Assembly (NCBI GenBank): GCA_022706685.1
Contig: JAKJCA010000029.1
Span: 1 to 33,621 of the forward strand
DNA from: Bacillota bacterium
Lineage (GTDB): Bacteria > Bacillota > Clostridia > Oscillospirales > Acutalibacteraceae
Reading direction: 5' to 3'
DNA length: 33,621 nucleotides
In this document: in pieces, positions 1-8,423 of the stretch
How the letters are laid out: each line of letters starts with the position of its first letter
Numbering within the stretch: position 1 is the first letter of the stretch
Notes under the pieces: model-generated
Told to the model about the DNA's origin: nothing
Seen by the model: the letters and a program-made list of their open reading frames with translations, nothing else
Database searches by the model: none
Translations under genes and position numbers: made by a program

Positions 1-1686
1 GGCGAACTGACTCCGGTCACGCTCGCGCCCGCCGATTTTGTCGAAGTCGACACCGGCGACCCGCTGCCGGACGGCTGCGACTGCGTCGTCATGGCCGAAG
101 ATGTCGTCGAAGGCGAAGGCGGCGCCGCAGTGCTGCATGAAGCCGCGGTCCCCTGGCAGCATGTCCGCCAGACGGGCGAGGACATCAGCCGCGGCGATAT
201 GCTGATGCCTTCGTATACCCTCATCACGCCCGCGCTCGCGGGCGCTCTCGTCGCGGCCGGCCACACGAAGGTTCGGGTATTGCGCAAGCCCCTGGCGGGC
301 ATTATTCCGACCGGGGACGAGATTGTGCCCGCCTCGCGGGAACCGGACGCCGGCGAAATCACGGAGTTTAACTCCGTCATTCTTGAAGGCATGCTCGCGC
401 AGTGGGGCGCCCGGGCGAAAACGTATCCCATTTTCAAAGACCGGCGGGACCTCCTCGAGCAGGCCGTCGCGGCGGCGTGCCGCGAATGCGACGTCGTGCT
501 GGTCATCGCCGGTTCCTCGGCGGGGCGGGAGGATTACACCGCGGCTGTCATCGCGGCGCTCGGCGAGGTTTTCGTCCACGGCATCGCAATAAAACCCGGC
601 AAACCCGCCGTGCTCGGCGAGGTCAACGGCCGGCCTTGCGTCGGCGTGCCGGGTTACAGCGTTTCCGCGATGATGATTATGGAAAAAATTGTCAGGGGCG
701 TCGTCGCCGATCTGCTTCATCAGCCCCTGCCTAAAGAGAAAACAACCGCCGCCGTCTTGACGCAGAAGCTGACCTCGTCGCTCAAATACCGGGAGTTCGT
801 GCGCGCTTCGCTCAGCTACGCCGGCGGCCGGCTCAGCGCCACGCCCCTCCACCGCGGCGCGGGCGTTATCACCAGTTTCACGAAAGCGCGGGGCATCATC
901 GACATCCCGCAAAACCTCGAGGGCTGTGAGAGAGGGGAGACTGTCCCGGTCACGCCGCTCGACGGCAAAGAGGATTTCGAGCACGTCTTCGCCGTTGTCG
1001 GCAGCCACGACCCGCTCATCGACGAAATCGCGGACATCCTCAAACGCGGGGGTTCCCCCGTCGACGTGTCCTCGTCGCACACCGGCTCCATGGGGGCCGT
1101 GGCCGCGCTGAAAAGCGGCGGCGCGCACACGGGCGGCATCCACCTGCTCGACGCCGCGACGGGCGAATACAACCTGCCGTGGCTGAAACGGTATTTCCCC
1201 GAAGGCGGCGTCGCCCTCATCGAGGGCGTGCGCAGGCAGCAGGGTCTCCTCGTACGGCGGGGCAATCCGCTCGGCCTCAAAGGTTTCGAAAGCGTCGCCG
1301 GCGAAGGCGTACGCTATGTCAACCGCCAAAAAGGTTCTGGCACGCGTGTGCTGTTTGATTACCTGGCGGGCCTGTGCGGCATCGATACCGCCGCCGTCGA
1401 CGGTTATACGCGCGAGGAATACACGCACACAGCCGTCGCTGCGAACATCGCGCAGGGCAGCGCGGACACGGGGTTGGGCATCCTCGCCGCGGCGAAAATC
1501 TACGCGCTTGATTTTATCCCCGTCGCGGCGGAAGAGTACGACTTCATCTGTCCGGCCGCCATGCTCGGCGACGAAAAAATGCAAGCGTTTCTCGCCGCGC
1601 TCGCGTCGGACGAACTGGCGCGGCGGCTGGCGAAACTGGGCGGCTACGAATTGAAAAATCCCGGAACCGTCAAAGCGGTTTTATAA
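1..1686 (+). CDS. MoeA-type molybdopterin molybdotransferase fused to a PBP-like domain (5' partial)
   Basis: The reading frame is open from base 1, so the gene starts upstream; 561 residues are visible. The first ~250 residues are MoeA-like: a VDTGDPLPDG stretch followed by VVMAEDV, then GIIPTGDEIV, GSSAGREDYT and KPGKPAVLGE. MoeA inserts molybdate or tungstate into adenylylated molybdopterin. The usual GLPGNPVSA loop is GVPGYSVSA here. From about residue 310 the protein continues into a PBP-like domain (PF12727 type, related to LysR-substrate/ModA folds) with the recognisable runs SSHTGSMGAV and NRQKGSGTRVLFD. This MoeA-PBP fusion is a known architecture in Clostridia; the PBP half is thought to bind an oxyanion or cofactor, but its role is unproven. 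moaC follows after 20 bp in the same direction, so it probably heads the moa operon. Confidence 0.9.
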   Translation, partial: GELTPVTLAPADFVEVDTGDPLPDGCDCVVMAEDVVEGEGGAAVLHEAAVPWQHVRQTGEDISRGDMLMPSYTLITPALAGALVAAGHTKVRVLRKPLAGIIPTGDEIVPASREPDAGEITEFNSVILEGMLAQWGARAKTYPIFKDRRDLLEQAVAAACRECDVVLVIAGSSAGREDYTAAVIAALGEVFVHGIAIKPGKPAVLGEVNGRPCVGVPGYSVSAMMIMEKIVRGVVADLLHQPLPKEKTTAAVLTQKLTSSLKYREFVRASLSYAGGRLSATPLHRGAGVITSFTKARGIIDIPQNLEGCERGETVPVTPLDGKEDFEHVFAVVGSHDPLIDEIADILKRGGSPVDVSSSHTGSMGAVAALKSGGAHTGGIHLLDAATGEYNLPWLKRYFPEGGVALIEGVRRQQGLLVRRGNPLGLKGFESVAGEGVRYVNRQKGSGTRVLFDYLAGLCGIDTAAVDGYTREEYTHTAVAANIAQGSADTGLGILAAAKIYALDFIPVAAEEYDFICPAAMLGDEKMQAFLAALASDELARRLAKLGGYELKNPGTVKAVL

Positions 1687-1706
1687 CGGCAGGGGAGGGC
1701 AAATTC

Positions 1707-2180
1707 ATGGAAATGACGCATATCGGGGCCGACGGCGAAGCGAAAATGGTCGACATCGGCAAAAAACAGGACACCTTCCGTTTCGCCAGGGCGCAGGCGG
1801 TCGTCGTGATGAAAGAAGAAACGCTCGCGCAGATTATGCGCGGCGGCCTGAAAAAAGGCGACGTGATCTCCGCCGCGCGCCTGGCGGGCATTATGGCGGC
1901 GAAAAAGACCTATGAGCTGATTCCGCTGTGCCACAACATTCCCATCGATTCGGTCGAGCTCGAATTCAAAACGCTGGGAACTGACCGCCTGCTTATCACC
2001 GTCTACGCGGCGTGCACCTACAAAACCGGTATCGAGATGGAAGCGCTGACCGCAGTGACCGTCGCCTCGCTGACCGTCTACGATATGTGCAAGGCGGTCG
2101 ACAGAGGCATCACCATCACCGACGTCAAACTGCTTGAAAAAGACGGCGGCGTTTCGGGGCGCTTTATCGCCCGCGCCTGA
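1707..2180 (+). CDS. moaC: Cyclic pyranopterin monophosphate synthase MoaC
   Basis: The 157-residue product matches the MoaC family over its whole length. With MoaA it converts GTP to cyclic pyranopterin monophosphate, the first stage of molybdenum/tungsten cofactor synthesis; MoaC acts on the 3',8-cyclo intermediate in the cytosol. Visible family motifs are MVDIGKK near residue 14, KKGDVISAARLAGIMAAKKT at 49-68, ELIPLCH at 70-76, and EMEALTAVTVASLTVYDMCK ending at 129. The catalytic Asp and Lys of the E. coli enzyme (D128, K131) correspond to D126 and K129 of the DMCK motif, and the C-terminal LLEKDGG is present. A GGGGAGGG ribosome binding site lies about 8 nt before the ATG. It sits 20 bp after the MoeA fusion and 15 bp before moaA. 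Confidence 0.97.
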   Translation: MEMTHIGADGEAKMVDIGKKQDTFRFARAQAVVVMKEETLAQIMRGGLKKGDVISAARLAGIMAAKKTYELIPLCHNIPIDSVELEFKTLGTDRLLITVYAACTYKTGIEMEALTAVTVASLTVYDMCKAVDRGITITDVKLLEKDGGVSGRFIARA

Positions 2181-2195
2181 AGGCGGAGGAACATC

Positions 2196-3134
2196 TTGCG
2201 CGACAGCCATAACAGGCCAATTGAATACCTGCGCCTTTCGCTGACGCAGCGGTGCAACTTTTCCTGCGCTTACTGCGGAGGAAAAGCCGCCCTTGCCGAA
2301 AAAGACGAACTGACGCCCGGCGAACTGCTGGCCTTGCTGCAGGCGTTCGCGGCGTGCGGCATCACGCGTCTGCGCCTGACCGGAGGCGAGCCGCTGCTGC
2401 GCGCCGATTTGCCCGAAATTATCGGTCTAGCGGCGTCTGTGCCGGAGTTTACCGACATTTCTCTGACCACCAACGGCGCCCTCCTGCGTTTACCGCTCGC
2501 CCGGCGGCTCAAAGCGGCCGGTCTGCACAGAATCAACGTCAGCGTCGACTCCCTGCGGCCCGAACGCTTCAAAAAAATCACGGGCGGCGGCAACCTGGCC
2601 GATGTCCTCGGCGGCATCGACGCCGCGCTTGCGTCAAGCTTGATGCCTTTACACATAAACGTCGTCCTGACGCGGGGCGTCAATGACGACGAGGCGGACG
2701 ATTTCCTCAGATTTGCGGAAAACAACCCCGTCACCGTGCGTTTTATCGAGCTGATGCCTTTCGGCGGCGCGCGGGAAGGCATCGTCCCCAACGGCGAAAT
2801 CCTTGCCCGGTATCGCGAACTGCAGCCGATGCGAAAGGCCTACTCCGGCCAGCCGTCGCTCGACTATACCGCTCCGGGCTGGCGAGGCGCGGCCGGCTTC
2901 ATCAGCCCCGTGACGGAAAAGTTCTGCAGCGTGTGCAACCGCGTACGGGTGCTGGCCGACGGCAGCCTGAAGCCCTGCCTGGGCAGCGGGGAAACCACGG
3001 CGCTGAAACCCCTGCTTCACGACAGGGAAAAACTGGAGGAAGCCATACGGGCCGCCGTGCGGAACAAGGCGAGCGGCCACCACTTCGAGCGGGGCTGCAC
3101 GGCCGGCTGCACCCTGCAGCAAATCGGCGGTTAA
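2196..3134 (+). CDS. moaA: GTP 3',8-cyclase MoaA (radical SAM)
   Basis: The 312-residue product is a radical SAM enzyme that makes 3',8-cyclo-GTP for the pterin cofactor. The N-terminal radical SAM cluster is CNFSCAYC (C20, C24, C27), followed by RLTGGEPLLR, the SAM-binding GGEP motif. The second 4Fe-4S cluster, specific to MoaA, is C244-x2-C247-x13-C261 in FCSVCNRVRVLADGSLKPC. The protein ends in the catalytically important Gly-Gly. It is slightly short for the family (usually ~330 residues), and the cysteine-rich tail (CTAGC before LQQIGG) is unusual. The start is a TTG preceded by GGCGGAGG; no better start is in frame. It follows moaC by 15 bp. Confidence 0.97.
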   Translation: MRDSHNRPIEYLRLSLTQRCNFSCAYCGGKAALAEKDELTPGELLALLQAFAACGITRLRLTGGEPLLRADLPEIIGLAASVPEFTDISLTTNGALLRLPLARRLKAAGLHRINVSVDSLRPERFKKITGGGNLADVLGGIDAALASSLMPLHINVVLTRGVNDDEADDFLRFAENNPVTVRFIELMPFGGAREGIVPNGEILARYRELQPMRKAYSGQPSLDYTAPGWRGAAGFISPVTEKFCSVCNRVRVLADGSLKPCLGSGETTALKPLLHDREKLEEAIRAAVRNKASGHHFERGCTAGCTLQQIGG

Positions 3135-3170
3135 AGGGCTGCCGCCCCGGTTAACGAGAGGAAGATTGCT

Positions 3171-3617
3171 ATGGCGTATGTGGCTGCTGTCAACATCAGC
3201 GAAAAAAAAGGCACCGTAAAAAAGACGGTCGAGTCAGCCGAACTGGTGGAGGACTTCGGCTTGCGCGGCGACGCGCACGGCGGCAAATGGCACCGGCAGG
3301 TCAGCCTGCTCGCCTCCGAGAGCGTCGAGAGGGCGAAAGCGCAGGCGAAGGATCCCGACCGCGTCAAAGGCATTTGCGAGGGATCTTTTGCCGAGAACAT
3401 CACCACCGTCGGCATCGAACTGCATTCCCTGCCCGTCGGCGCCGTGCTGAAAATCGGCGAGGCCGAGCTGGAGGTCACCCAAATCGGCAAAGAATGCCAT
3501 GCCGGCTGCAAGATATCCAAGCTCGTCGGCCAGTGTGTGATGCCCAGGGAAGGCATTTTTGCCAAGGTGCTCAAAGGCGGCTTTATCAAGGCCGGGGACG
3601 AAATCGTGCTTGTCTGA
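3171..3617 (+). CDS. MOSC domain protein
   Basis: The 148-residue product is a stand-alone MOSC domain, the fold found at the C-terminus of Moco sulfurases. Visible signatures are GLRGDAHGG at 30-38, the central FAENITTVGIEL, and the conserved cysteine motif GKECHAGCKI, which in MOSC proteins is the likely sulfur-carrying or metal-binding centre. Small MOSC proteins are typical members of clostridial molybdenum/tungsten cofactor clusters and are presumed to handle cofactor sulfuration or binding; the exact reaction is unknown. It lies 36 bp after moaA and 10 bp before the URO-D-like gene, so it is part of the same transcript. The ATG has a purine-rich GAGAGGAAG sequence upstream. Confidence 0.92.
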   Translation: MAYVAAVNISEKKGTVKKTVESAELVEDFGLRGDAHGGKWHRQVSLLASESVERAKAQAKDPDRVKGICEGSFAENITTVGIELHSLPVGAVLKIGEAELEVTQIGKECHAGCKISKLVGQCVMPREGIFAKVLKGGFIKAGDEIVLV

Positions 3618-3627
3618 AGGTGCGGAT

Positions 3628-4722
3628 ATGCCGGACATCAAACTGCGCAACCATATCCCTTTAAGCGCGCCCGCGACCCGCGAGCCGTGTACGGGGGATG
3701 AGCCCTTTCTGCGCGTATCGCTGGGCTTTGTGCCGCGGTGGTTCAGCCGGCGCCTGGGCATCGACTTTTCCGAACGCTGGCACACCGACCCGGTTTACCG
3801 ATACAAAACGCTGCTTGCGATGAAAACGCTCCTGCACGAGGCGTTTCCGACCGTGCCGTATTTCAAGCCCGTAATGAACGAAAAAGGCGTCGAACCCTCC
3901 TGCGCCACGGTGTCCGGCGTGCACGGCATCCGGCTGATTCCGATGGTGTACGGCATGGGCACACGGTATTTCGCCGACGGCTGGCCCGACGCCGCAAGCA
4001 AAGCGCCTCTAACCAAAGAACACCTCGCCCGGCTCGAGCCGCTCGACGTCATGCAAACGCAGGTGATGGTTCAGCTTTTTGAGCAGATGGACACCATCGA
4101 GCAAAACTACGGGTCCATCCACGGCTATCTCAACTACCAGGGCATCCTGAACATCGCCCTCAAACTGCGCGGCCCCGATATTTTTATGGATATGTACGAC
4201 GACCCGGCGTTCGTCCGTCATCTTTTCGCCCACATCGCCGACACGATTGCGAAGGTTTCCAAACTCGTGCAGGCCAGGCAACGCGCGTCGGGTTTCGCCG
4301 TCAATCTGCTGAGCATGAGCAACTGCGTGATGAACATGGTTTCCGCCGATACCTACCGTGAGTTTGTCCTGCCGCATGATTTGATGCTCTCGGGGGAGTA
4401 CGAGCGCTTCGGTGTGCACACCTGCAACTGGAACATCACGCCGTATATCGATGTGCTGCGCTCCATCGACAAAATGGGCTATATCGATATGGGCATGGTC
4501 AGCGACATGAAACGCGTCAAAGAAGTGTTTCCGGACGCGCGCCGCGCGGTGCTCTACCCCCCGGTTGAACTCGAGCAGAAGAGCCTGGATGAAATAAAAG
4601 CGGATATTCAAAAGATCGCCGAGGAACTGGCCCCCTGCGACATCGTCATGGCAGATATCACCGACACCACGCCCGACAGCCGCGTACGGGCGTTTTTGGA
4701 ATTGGCGGACGCTTATTCGTAG
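3628..4722 (+). CDS. Uroporphyrinogen decarboxylase superfamily protein (methyltransferase-like)
   Basis: The 364-residue product belongs to the URO-D superfamily, which includes HemE and the zinc-dependent MtaA/MtbA cobamide:CoM methyltransferases. The motif HTCNWN (H264, C266) matches the His-x-Cys zinc site of the methyltransferase branch, and the C-terminal barrel strand reads IVMADITDTTPDS. A HemE role is unlikely because no other haem gene is present and the sequence is divergent at the N-terminus. The ATG at 3628 is chosen because GAAGG lies 7 nt upstream; an in-frame ATG 69 bp earlier would overlap the MOSC gene. Its position as last gene of the moa run suggests co-expression with pterin cofactor synthesis. 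The substrate is not predictable. A second member of the superfamily, frameshifted, lies at 23220-24334. Confidence 0.85.
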   Translation: MPDIKLRNHIPLSAPATREPCTGDEPFLRVSLGFVPRWFSRRLGIDFSERWHTDPVYRYKTLLAMKTLLHEAFPTVPYFKPVMNEKGVEPSCATVSGVHGIRLIPMVYGMGTRYFADGWPDAASKAPLTKEHLARLEPLDVMQTQVMVQLFEQMDTIEQNYGSIHGYLNYQGILNIALKLRGPDIFMDMYDDPAFVRHLFAHIADTIAKVSKLVQARQRASGFAVNLLSMSNCVMNMVSADTYREFVLPHDLMLSGEYERFGVHTCNWNITPYIDVLRSIDKMGYIDMGMVSDMKRVKEVFPDARRAVLYPPVELEQKSLDEIKADIQKIAEELAPCDIVMADITDTTPDSRVRAFLELADAYS

Positions 4723-4837
4723 TATGAGGCCGCCCAAAACAGAAGCATCTGCTTTCGGGCCGGAAATCCGAAAACAGGCGCTTTTAAATATCATGAACGC
4801 CGCCGTTTTGCCTTCGCCTGCTGCAGGTACGTCCTCG

Positions 4838-6064
4838 TTACAGCAGCGGATGCACCTCCGCCCGCTCGCCCTTGAACAGCCCCTCGCTGTCCCGGCCTGC
4901 GACGATGTAGCCGTCCGCTTCGCCCAGCAGGGCGATGAGCCCCGATTTCAGCCGCACGGGCATCGCTTCGGGCAGGCTTCCGTTTTGCGCCGGCGGGGAA
5001 AGCCGCACGGGGATATATTCCTCCCTGCCGTGGTTCGAGGGAATATCGGCGCCCAGCACACAGGGTGTCGTGCGCGCCTTCGCGGGGATTTTCGCCATGG
5101 AGGCGATAACCGGCATGGCGAAGTTGAGAAACGAGAAGTAGGCCGAAACGGGGTGGCCGGGCAGGCCGAACACGGGCTTGCCCGCGATTTCGCCGATAAC
5201 CGTCGGCTTGCCGGGTTTCGCGGCGATGCCGTGGACATAGACCTCGCCCAGGCCGGCGATGACCTTGGCGGTCACGTCCATTTCGCCCGCCGAAGAACCC
5301 CCGGATATCAGCAGGATACCGCACTTCGGCAAAGCGGCCTCCACCGCCGCCGTCAGCGTTTCAAAACCGTCCGGACAGATGCCCAGCGGCAGCGGTTTCG
5401 CTCCGGCGGCCTCCGCCAGGCGGTAGAGCATATGCGTGTTGACATCCCGGACCTTCGCGCCGGAAAGGGGGGCGTCGACGGGCACGATTTCATCGCCTGT
5501 GGAAATAATCCCGGCAACCGGCTTCGCCCATACGCGCACCAGCGATACCCCGAGCGCCGCGAGCGCCCCGACGTGGCAGGCCAGCAGCGCGGTGCCCGCC
5601 CGTATCACCGTTTTGCCCTGCGCCGCCTCCTCGCCTTTGCGCACCAGATTTGCCCCGGGGCTGACGGGCTTAAGGATGTAGCGGCAGCCGTCGCCGTAAT
5701 CCTCCGTATCTTCGACCATTACGACGGCGTCGGCGCCTTCGGGCAGCATTCCGCCCGTGGGTACCGCGGCGCATTCGCCGACCCCGACCGCGACGGGGGA
5801 ACCTTCGCCCATGGCAACGCCCCCGCAAAAGCGCAGCTGCGCGGGGATGGCGGTGCTGCAGCCAAAGGTATCGGCCGCGCGGACGGCGAAACCGTCAACC
5901 GTCGAACGGTCAAAGCCCGGAATATTTTCCCGCGCTGCGACGTCCTCGAACAAAACGCGGCCGCCGGCGTCGAATATCGACACCGTTTCATCGCCGGCAT
6001 CAAGTTTGCCGAAGCGTATTTCGCACTCTTTGAGCACGTCGCGCGGGGAGGCGACCTCAAGCAT
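4838..6064 (-). CDS. moeA: Molybdopterin molybdenumtransferase MoeA
   Basis: The 408-residue product is a complete MoeA, which ligates molybdate or tungstate to adenylyl-molybdopterin. Motifs in order include FDRSTVDGFAVRA (domain I), PTGGMLPEGADAVVMVED, GIISTGDEIV, ISGGSSAGEMD, the KPGKPTVIG strand and the canonical loop GLPGHPVSA; domain IV covers the last ~80 residues. I chose the start at 6064 because AGAGG sits 6 nt upstream and the product then begins MLEVASPRDVL, as is normal for MoeA. An ATG 39 bp further upstream overlaps the stop of the preceding gene but has no good ribosome binding site. This is the second MoeA-type protein in the window; two MoeA paralogues are often seen in organisms using both Mo and W. 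It converges on the URO-D-like gene. Confidence 0.96.
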   Translation of the reverse strand: MLEVASPRDVLKECEIRFGKLDAGDETVSIFDAGGRVLFEDVAARENIPGFDRSTVDGFAVRAADTFGCSTAIPAQLRFCGGVAMGEGSPVAVGVGECAAVPTGGMLPEGADAVVMVEDTEDYGDGCRYILKPVSPGANLVRKGEEAAQGKTVIRAGTALLACHVGALAALGVSLVRVWAKPVAGIISTGDEIVPVDAPLSGAKVRDVNTHMLYRLAEAAGAKPLPLGICPDGFETLTAAVEAALPKCGILLISGGSSAGEMDVTAKVIAGLGEVYVHGIAAKPGKPTVIGEIAGKPVFGLPGHPVSAYFSFLNFAMPVIASMAKIPAKARTTPCVLGADIPSNHGREEYIPVRLSPPAQNGSLPEAMPVRLKSGLIALLGEADGYIVAGRDSEGLFKGERAEVHPLL

Positions 6065-6099
6065 AAATGCCCTCTTTTCCGTTGCCGTAAAGGCGGGAG

Positions 6100-7728
6100 T
6101 CATATCTCGACGACGATTTCGGCATAGGTGATTTCGACCGTCCGGATGCCGGTGTTTTCGAACAGCAGTTTCTGCAGGTTGGTTGCGTATTCTCCGGGCA
6201 TCTCATACCGGAACAAAGCGGCGCCGCCGGCATAATTGTTGAGCGCAGGCGAACCGCGCAGCGTGGTTTCGCCTGCGAAAGCGCAGGCTGCCGCGTTGGC
6301 GGCCGCCTTGAGTTTTCCGATGAGTTGCGGCGTTGATGTGCCGATGATGAGGTGAACGCGCGCGCCTTCGGGAATATAACCGGTTTCAACATTCAGGCCG
6401 ACAGTGTTATACGCGGTCACTTTTAGCGGCAGCGGCTGATATTTTTCATAGCCCTCGGGCGCGATGTCCTGATAGGTGACGATATGCCGCCTCGTCGCGT
6501 TCAGCGCCGTGTCAAGTTGCCCGCAGGTGGCGTAGATTTCCGCGCTCCTGCCCTCGGGGCTGCGCGGGTTCTGATAGTAGTTATAGAGGTATATTTTATC
6601 GGCGCCGGCCGTGAGGTACTGCGCGGCGAAACCCCTGACGACCTCCGCCGTGGCCTGCGCGTCGCCGCCCTGACGCAGCACCAGCGTCTCGATGCCGGCG
6701 TACACTTCTGCGCCGGGGCATTTTGCTGTCCAGTCGGCGATGGGCATCGCGCTGTCGCACGACGCCCACCGCGGCGTGACGACGAGAATATCGGCGAGCC
6801 CTTCGCGCGCCCATGTCGCCGCGTCGAAGCCGTAGGCCAGGCTCTGCTCTATATCCCGCGGCAGCCGTACCATGATTTTAATGGCATGCCCCCGCGTTGC
6901 CCCGGCGGCGTCGGCCACCGCTTTCATGTCGCGCATAAAGGCGTTCATGATGGCCGCGCAGTCCGGATTTTTGCGTGTATCGAAACAGGTGATTTCCCGC
7001 ATGAAGTCGAGTTCGATGCCGTACACGTCGTAGCGCGCCAGCTGTTCAGCTGTGTAATCGAGCATCTTCTGCCGCACCTCGGGCACGGCGTAATCGAAGC
7101 AGTTGCGGTAGTAGCCGTAATCGCTGCCGATCATCCAGCCCTTTTCCCGCGCCTCATAAAAAAAGTCGCTTCTCAGGAAACCGGCCGCCTCGTCGGGCTC
7201 GTGGCAGTCGTTCATCCGTATCGAAAGCCAGGGATGGATGCCGTCGGTTCTGCAGCGCTCAAACCATACGGCATACGGGTCGATGCCGTTTTGATAAAAG
7301 CGGTAGATACCCTCGTACAGCGGCCGGTAATCGACCGGCGTCCCGTTTTCCGACGTCTGCAGGTATTTAGCCACGGAATCCGTCCAGACATCGGAGGGCG
7401 TCGCCGAATATTGGCAGAACACGTTAAAAGCCAGGTCGGTGACCTGCGTGTTGTCGTACTGGTCGACATAGGCGTACAGGTCGTCAAAGGGCTCGACACC
7501 GTCGGCGGCGCAAGCGTTGAGGAACGGCGTGTTGGTGGAGTTGATGTCGACGTTGACGACCAGGCCGCCGCTTTTGCCCCCGGCGGCCGCCAGCCCTGCC
7601 GTGTCGGCGATTTTGTCGGTGAACGGGTGGCGGTAAGTAAAAGCGCCCGGCAGGGTGGATAACATAAGACCGATCAAAGCCAACCGCCTCACAGTCTGTT
7701 TAAAAATCAGGATGAGCGAATTTAACAT
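6100..7728 (-). CDS. Secreted TIM-barrel glycoside-hydrolase-like protein
   Basis: The 542-residue product has an N-terminal hydrophobic signal segment (about residues 8-30) and no lipobox. Its middle looks like an (alpha/beta)8 barrel of the uncharacterised glycosidase-like families: DPYAVWFERCRTDGIHPWLSIR is a barrel strand, YDVYGIELDFMREI resembles the strand-4 acidic motif, and later strands include ADILVVTPRW and AEVYAGIE. The last ~120 residues form a separate beta-rich module. An extracellular carbohydrate-related function is plausible; the substrate is unknown. GAAGG lies upstream of the ATG. The stop is only 35 bp before moeA, so the two are probably co-transcribed, an odd pairing. 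It has its own promoter at 7764-7792. Confidence 0.75.
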   Translation of the reverse strand: MLNSLILIFKQTVRRLALIGLMLSTLPGAFTYRHPFTDKIADTAGLAAAGGKSGGLVVNVDINSTNTPFLNACAADGVEPFDDLYAYVDQYDNTQVTDLAFNVFCQYSATPSDVWTDSVAKYLQTSENGTPVDYRPLYEGIYRFYQNGIDPYAVWFERCRTDGIHPWLSIRMNDCHEPDEAAGFLRSDFFYEAREKGWMIGSDYGYYRNCFDYAVPEVRQKMLDYTAEQLARYDVYGIELDFMREITCFDTRKNPDCAAIMNAFMRDMKAVADAAGATRGHAIKIMVRLPRDIEQSLAYGFDAATWAREGLADILVVTPRWASCDSAMPIADWTAKCPGAEVYAGIETLVLRQGGDAQATAEVVRGFAAQYLTAGADKIYLYNYYQNPRSPEGRSAEIYATCGQLDTALNATRRHIVTYQDIAPEGYEKYQPLPLKVTAYNTVGLNVETGYIPEGARVHLIIGTSTPQLIGKLKAAANAAACAFAGETTLRGSPALNNYAGGAALFRYEMPGEYATNLQKLLFENTGIRTVEITYAEIVVEI

Positions 7729-7763
7729 CGTTTCGCCTTCGGTTTTATTTTTCTTCTGTCAAC

Positions 7764-7792
7764 AGTGTAACGCAAGCCCCGGGGGATGGCAA
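7764..7792 (-). promoter_or_regulatory. Sigma-A-type promoter for the secreted TIM-barrel gene and moeA
   Basis: On the minus strand TTGCCA (7792-7787) and TACACT (7769-7764) are separated by exactly 17 nt. Transcription would start about 30 nt before the ATG at 7728. This is a consensus match only. Confidence 0.55.
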
Positions 7793-7859
7793 GCCAAAAC
7801 GCCCGGCCGTTCAGCCGTTGGTATCGGGTTGAAAACGGCGTGAGAAGCAGCGCAACATG

Positions 7860-8393
7860 CTATTCATTGGCCATCAGCCGCGCCTTGCGCAGCGCGATGA
7901 CAACAAGCGGGACCAGGACGATGTGCAGGATGATACCCGGCATCGCCTTGACAAACGCGCCGGCGAGGAAGGCGGCGAATGTGAAGTCGACCTTGGCGGA
8001 GGCCAGCGACAGCACGGCCATCGCCGCGCCCCATACCGCGCGGCCGCCGAGCATCGCGAGGATGAGCGTTGCGTAGATGTAAGGGATTTTTTTCGGCAGG
8101 TATTGATACAGCAAGCCCGCGAAAACGCCGTAGGCGGCCAGTTCAAAAGCCATGGCCGTCCCGACCGGGAAAATGGGCGGCATACCGAAAAGAAGGAACC
8201 TCAGCAGCGGCGCGACAAAGCCGACCGCCAGGCCGTACGGCCACCCGCACACAAACCCGCACAGCAGCACGGGGATGTGCATCAGCGACAAAGCGCTTCC
8301 CAGTTGCTGGTTTTGCATCGTCAGCAGCGGCAGCAGCATGCACAGCGCGAGGAACAGGCCGGACAATGTCATTTTGAGGGTCGTTTTTTTCAT
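7860..8393 (-). CDS. ECF transporter S component (substrate-binding membrane subunit)
   Basis: The 177-residue product is very hydrophobic, with about five or six membrane segments. It resembles the vitamin-type S components of energy-coupling factor importers (ThiT/PanT/FolT-like, PF12822 group), with the characteristic run MHIPVLLCGFVCGWPYG at about 38-54 and MAFELAAYGVFAG near 80-92. S components bind the substrate and need a shared EcfA-EcfA'-EcfT module, which is not in this window. GGAGG lies 6 nt before the ATG. It follows tupC by 30 bp in the same direction, so it appears to be the last gene of the tupABC operon. That location suggests a substrate linked to molybdenum/tungsten cofactor metabolism, but the sequence does not reveal it. 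Confidence 0.8.
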   Translation of the reverse strand: MKKTTLKMTLSGLFLALCMLLPLLTMQNQQLGSALSLMHIPVLLCGFVCGWPYGLAVGFVAPLLRFLLFGMPPIFPVGTAMAFELAAYGVFAGLLYQYLPKKIPYIYATLILAMLGGRAVWGAAMAVLSLASAKVDFTFAAFLAGAFVKAMPGIILHIVLVPLVVIALRKARLMANE

Positions 8394-8423
8394 CGTATGC
8401 CTCCGGAGAAAAAATAGGGTGTC

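Noticed and set aside
6062..6103. ATG at 6103 as the moeA start, overlapping the upstream stop
   Set aside because: It lacks a Shine-Dalgarno, and the ATG at 6064 has AGAGG at 6 nt and gives a normal MoeA N-terminus.
4724..6127. A 467-codon plus-strand open frame opposite moeA
   Set aside because: The complete MoeA motifs on the minus strand leave no room for a second gene.
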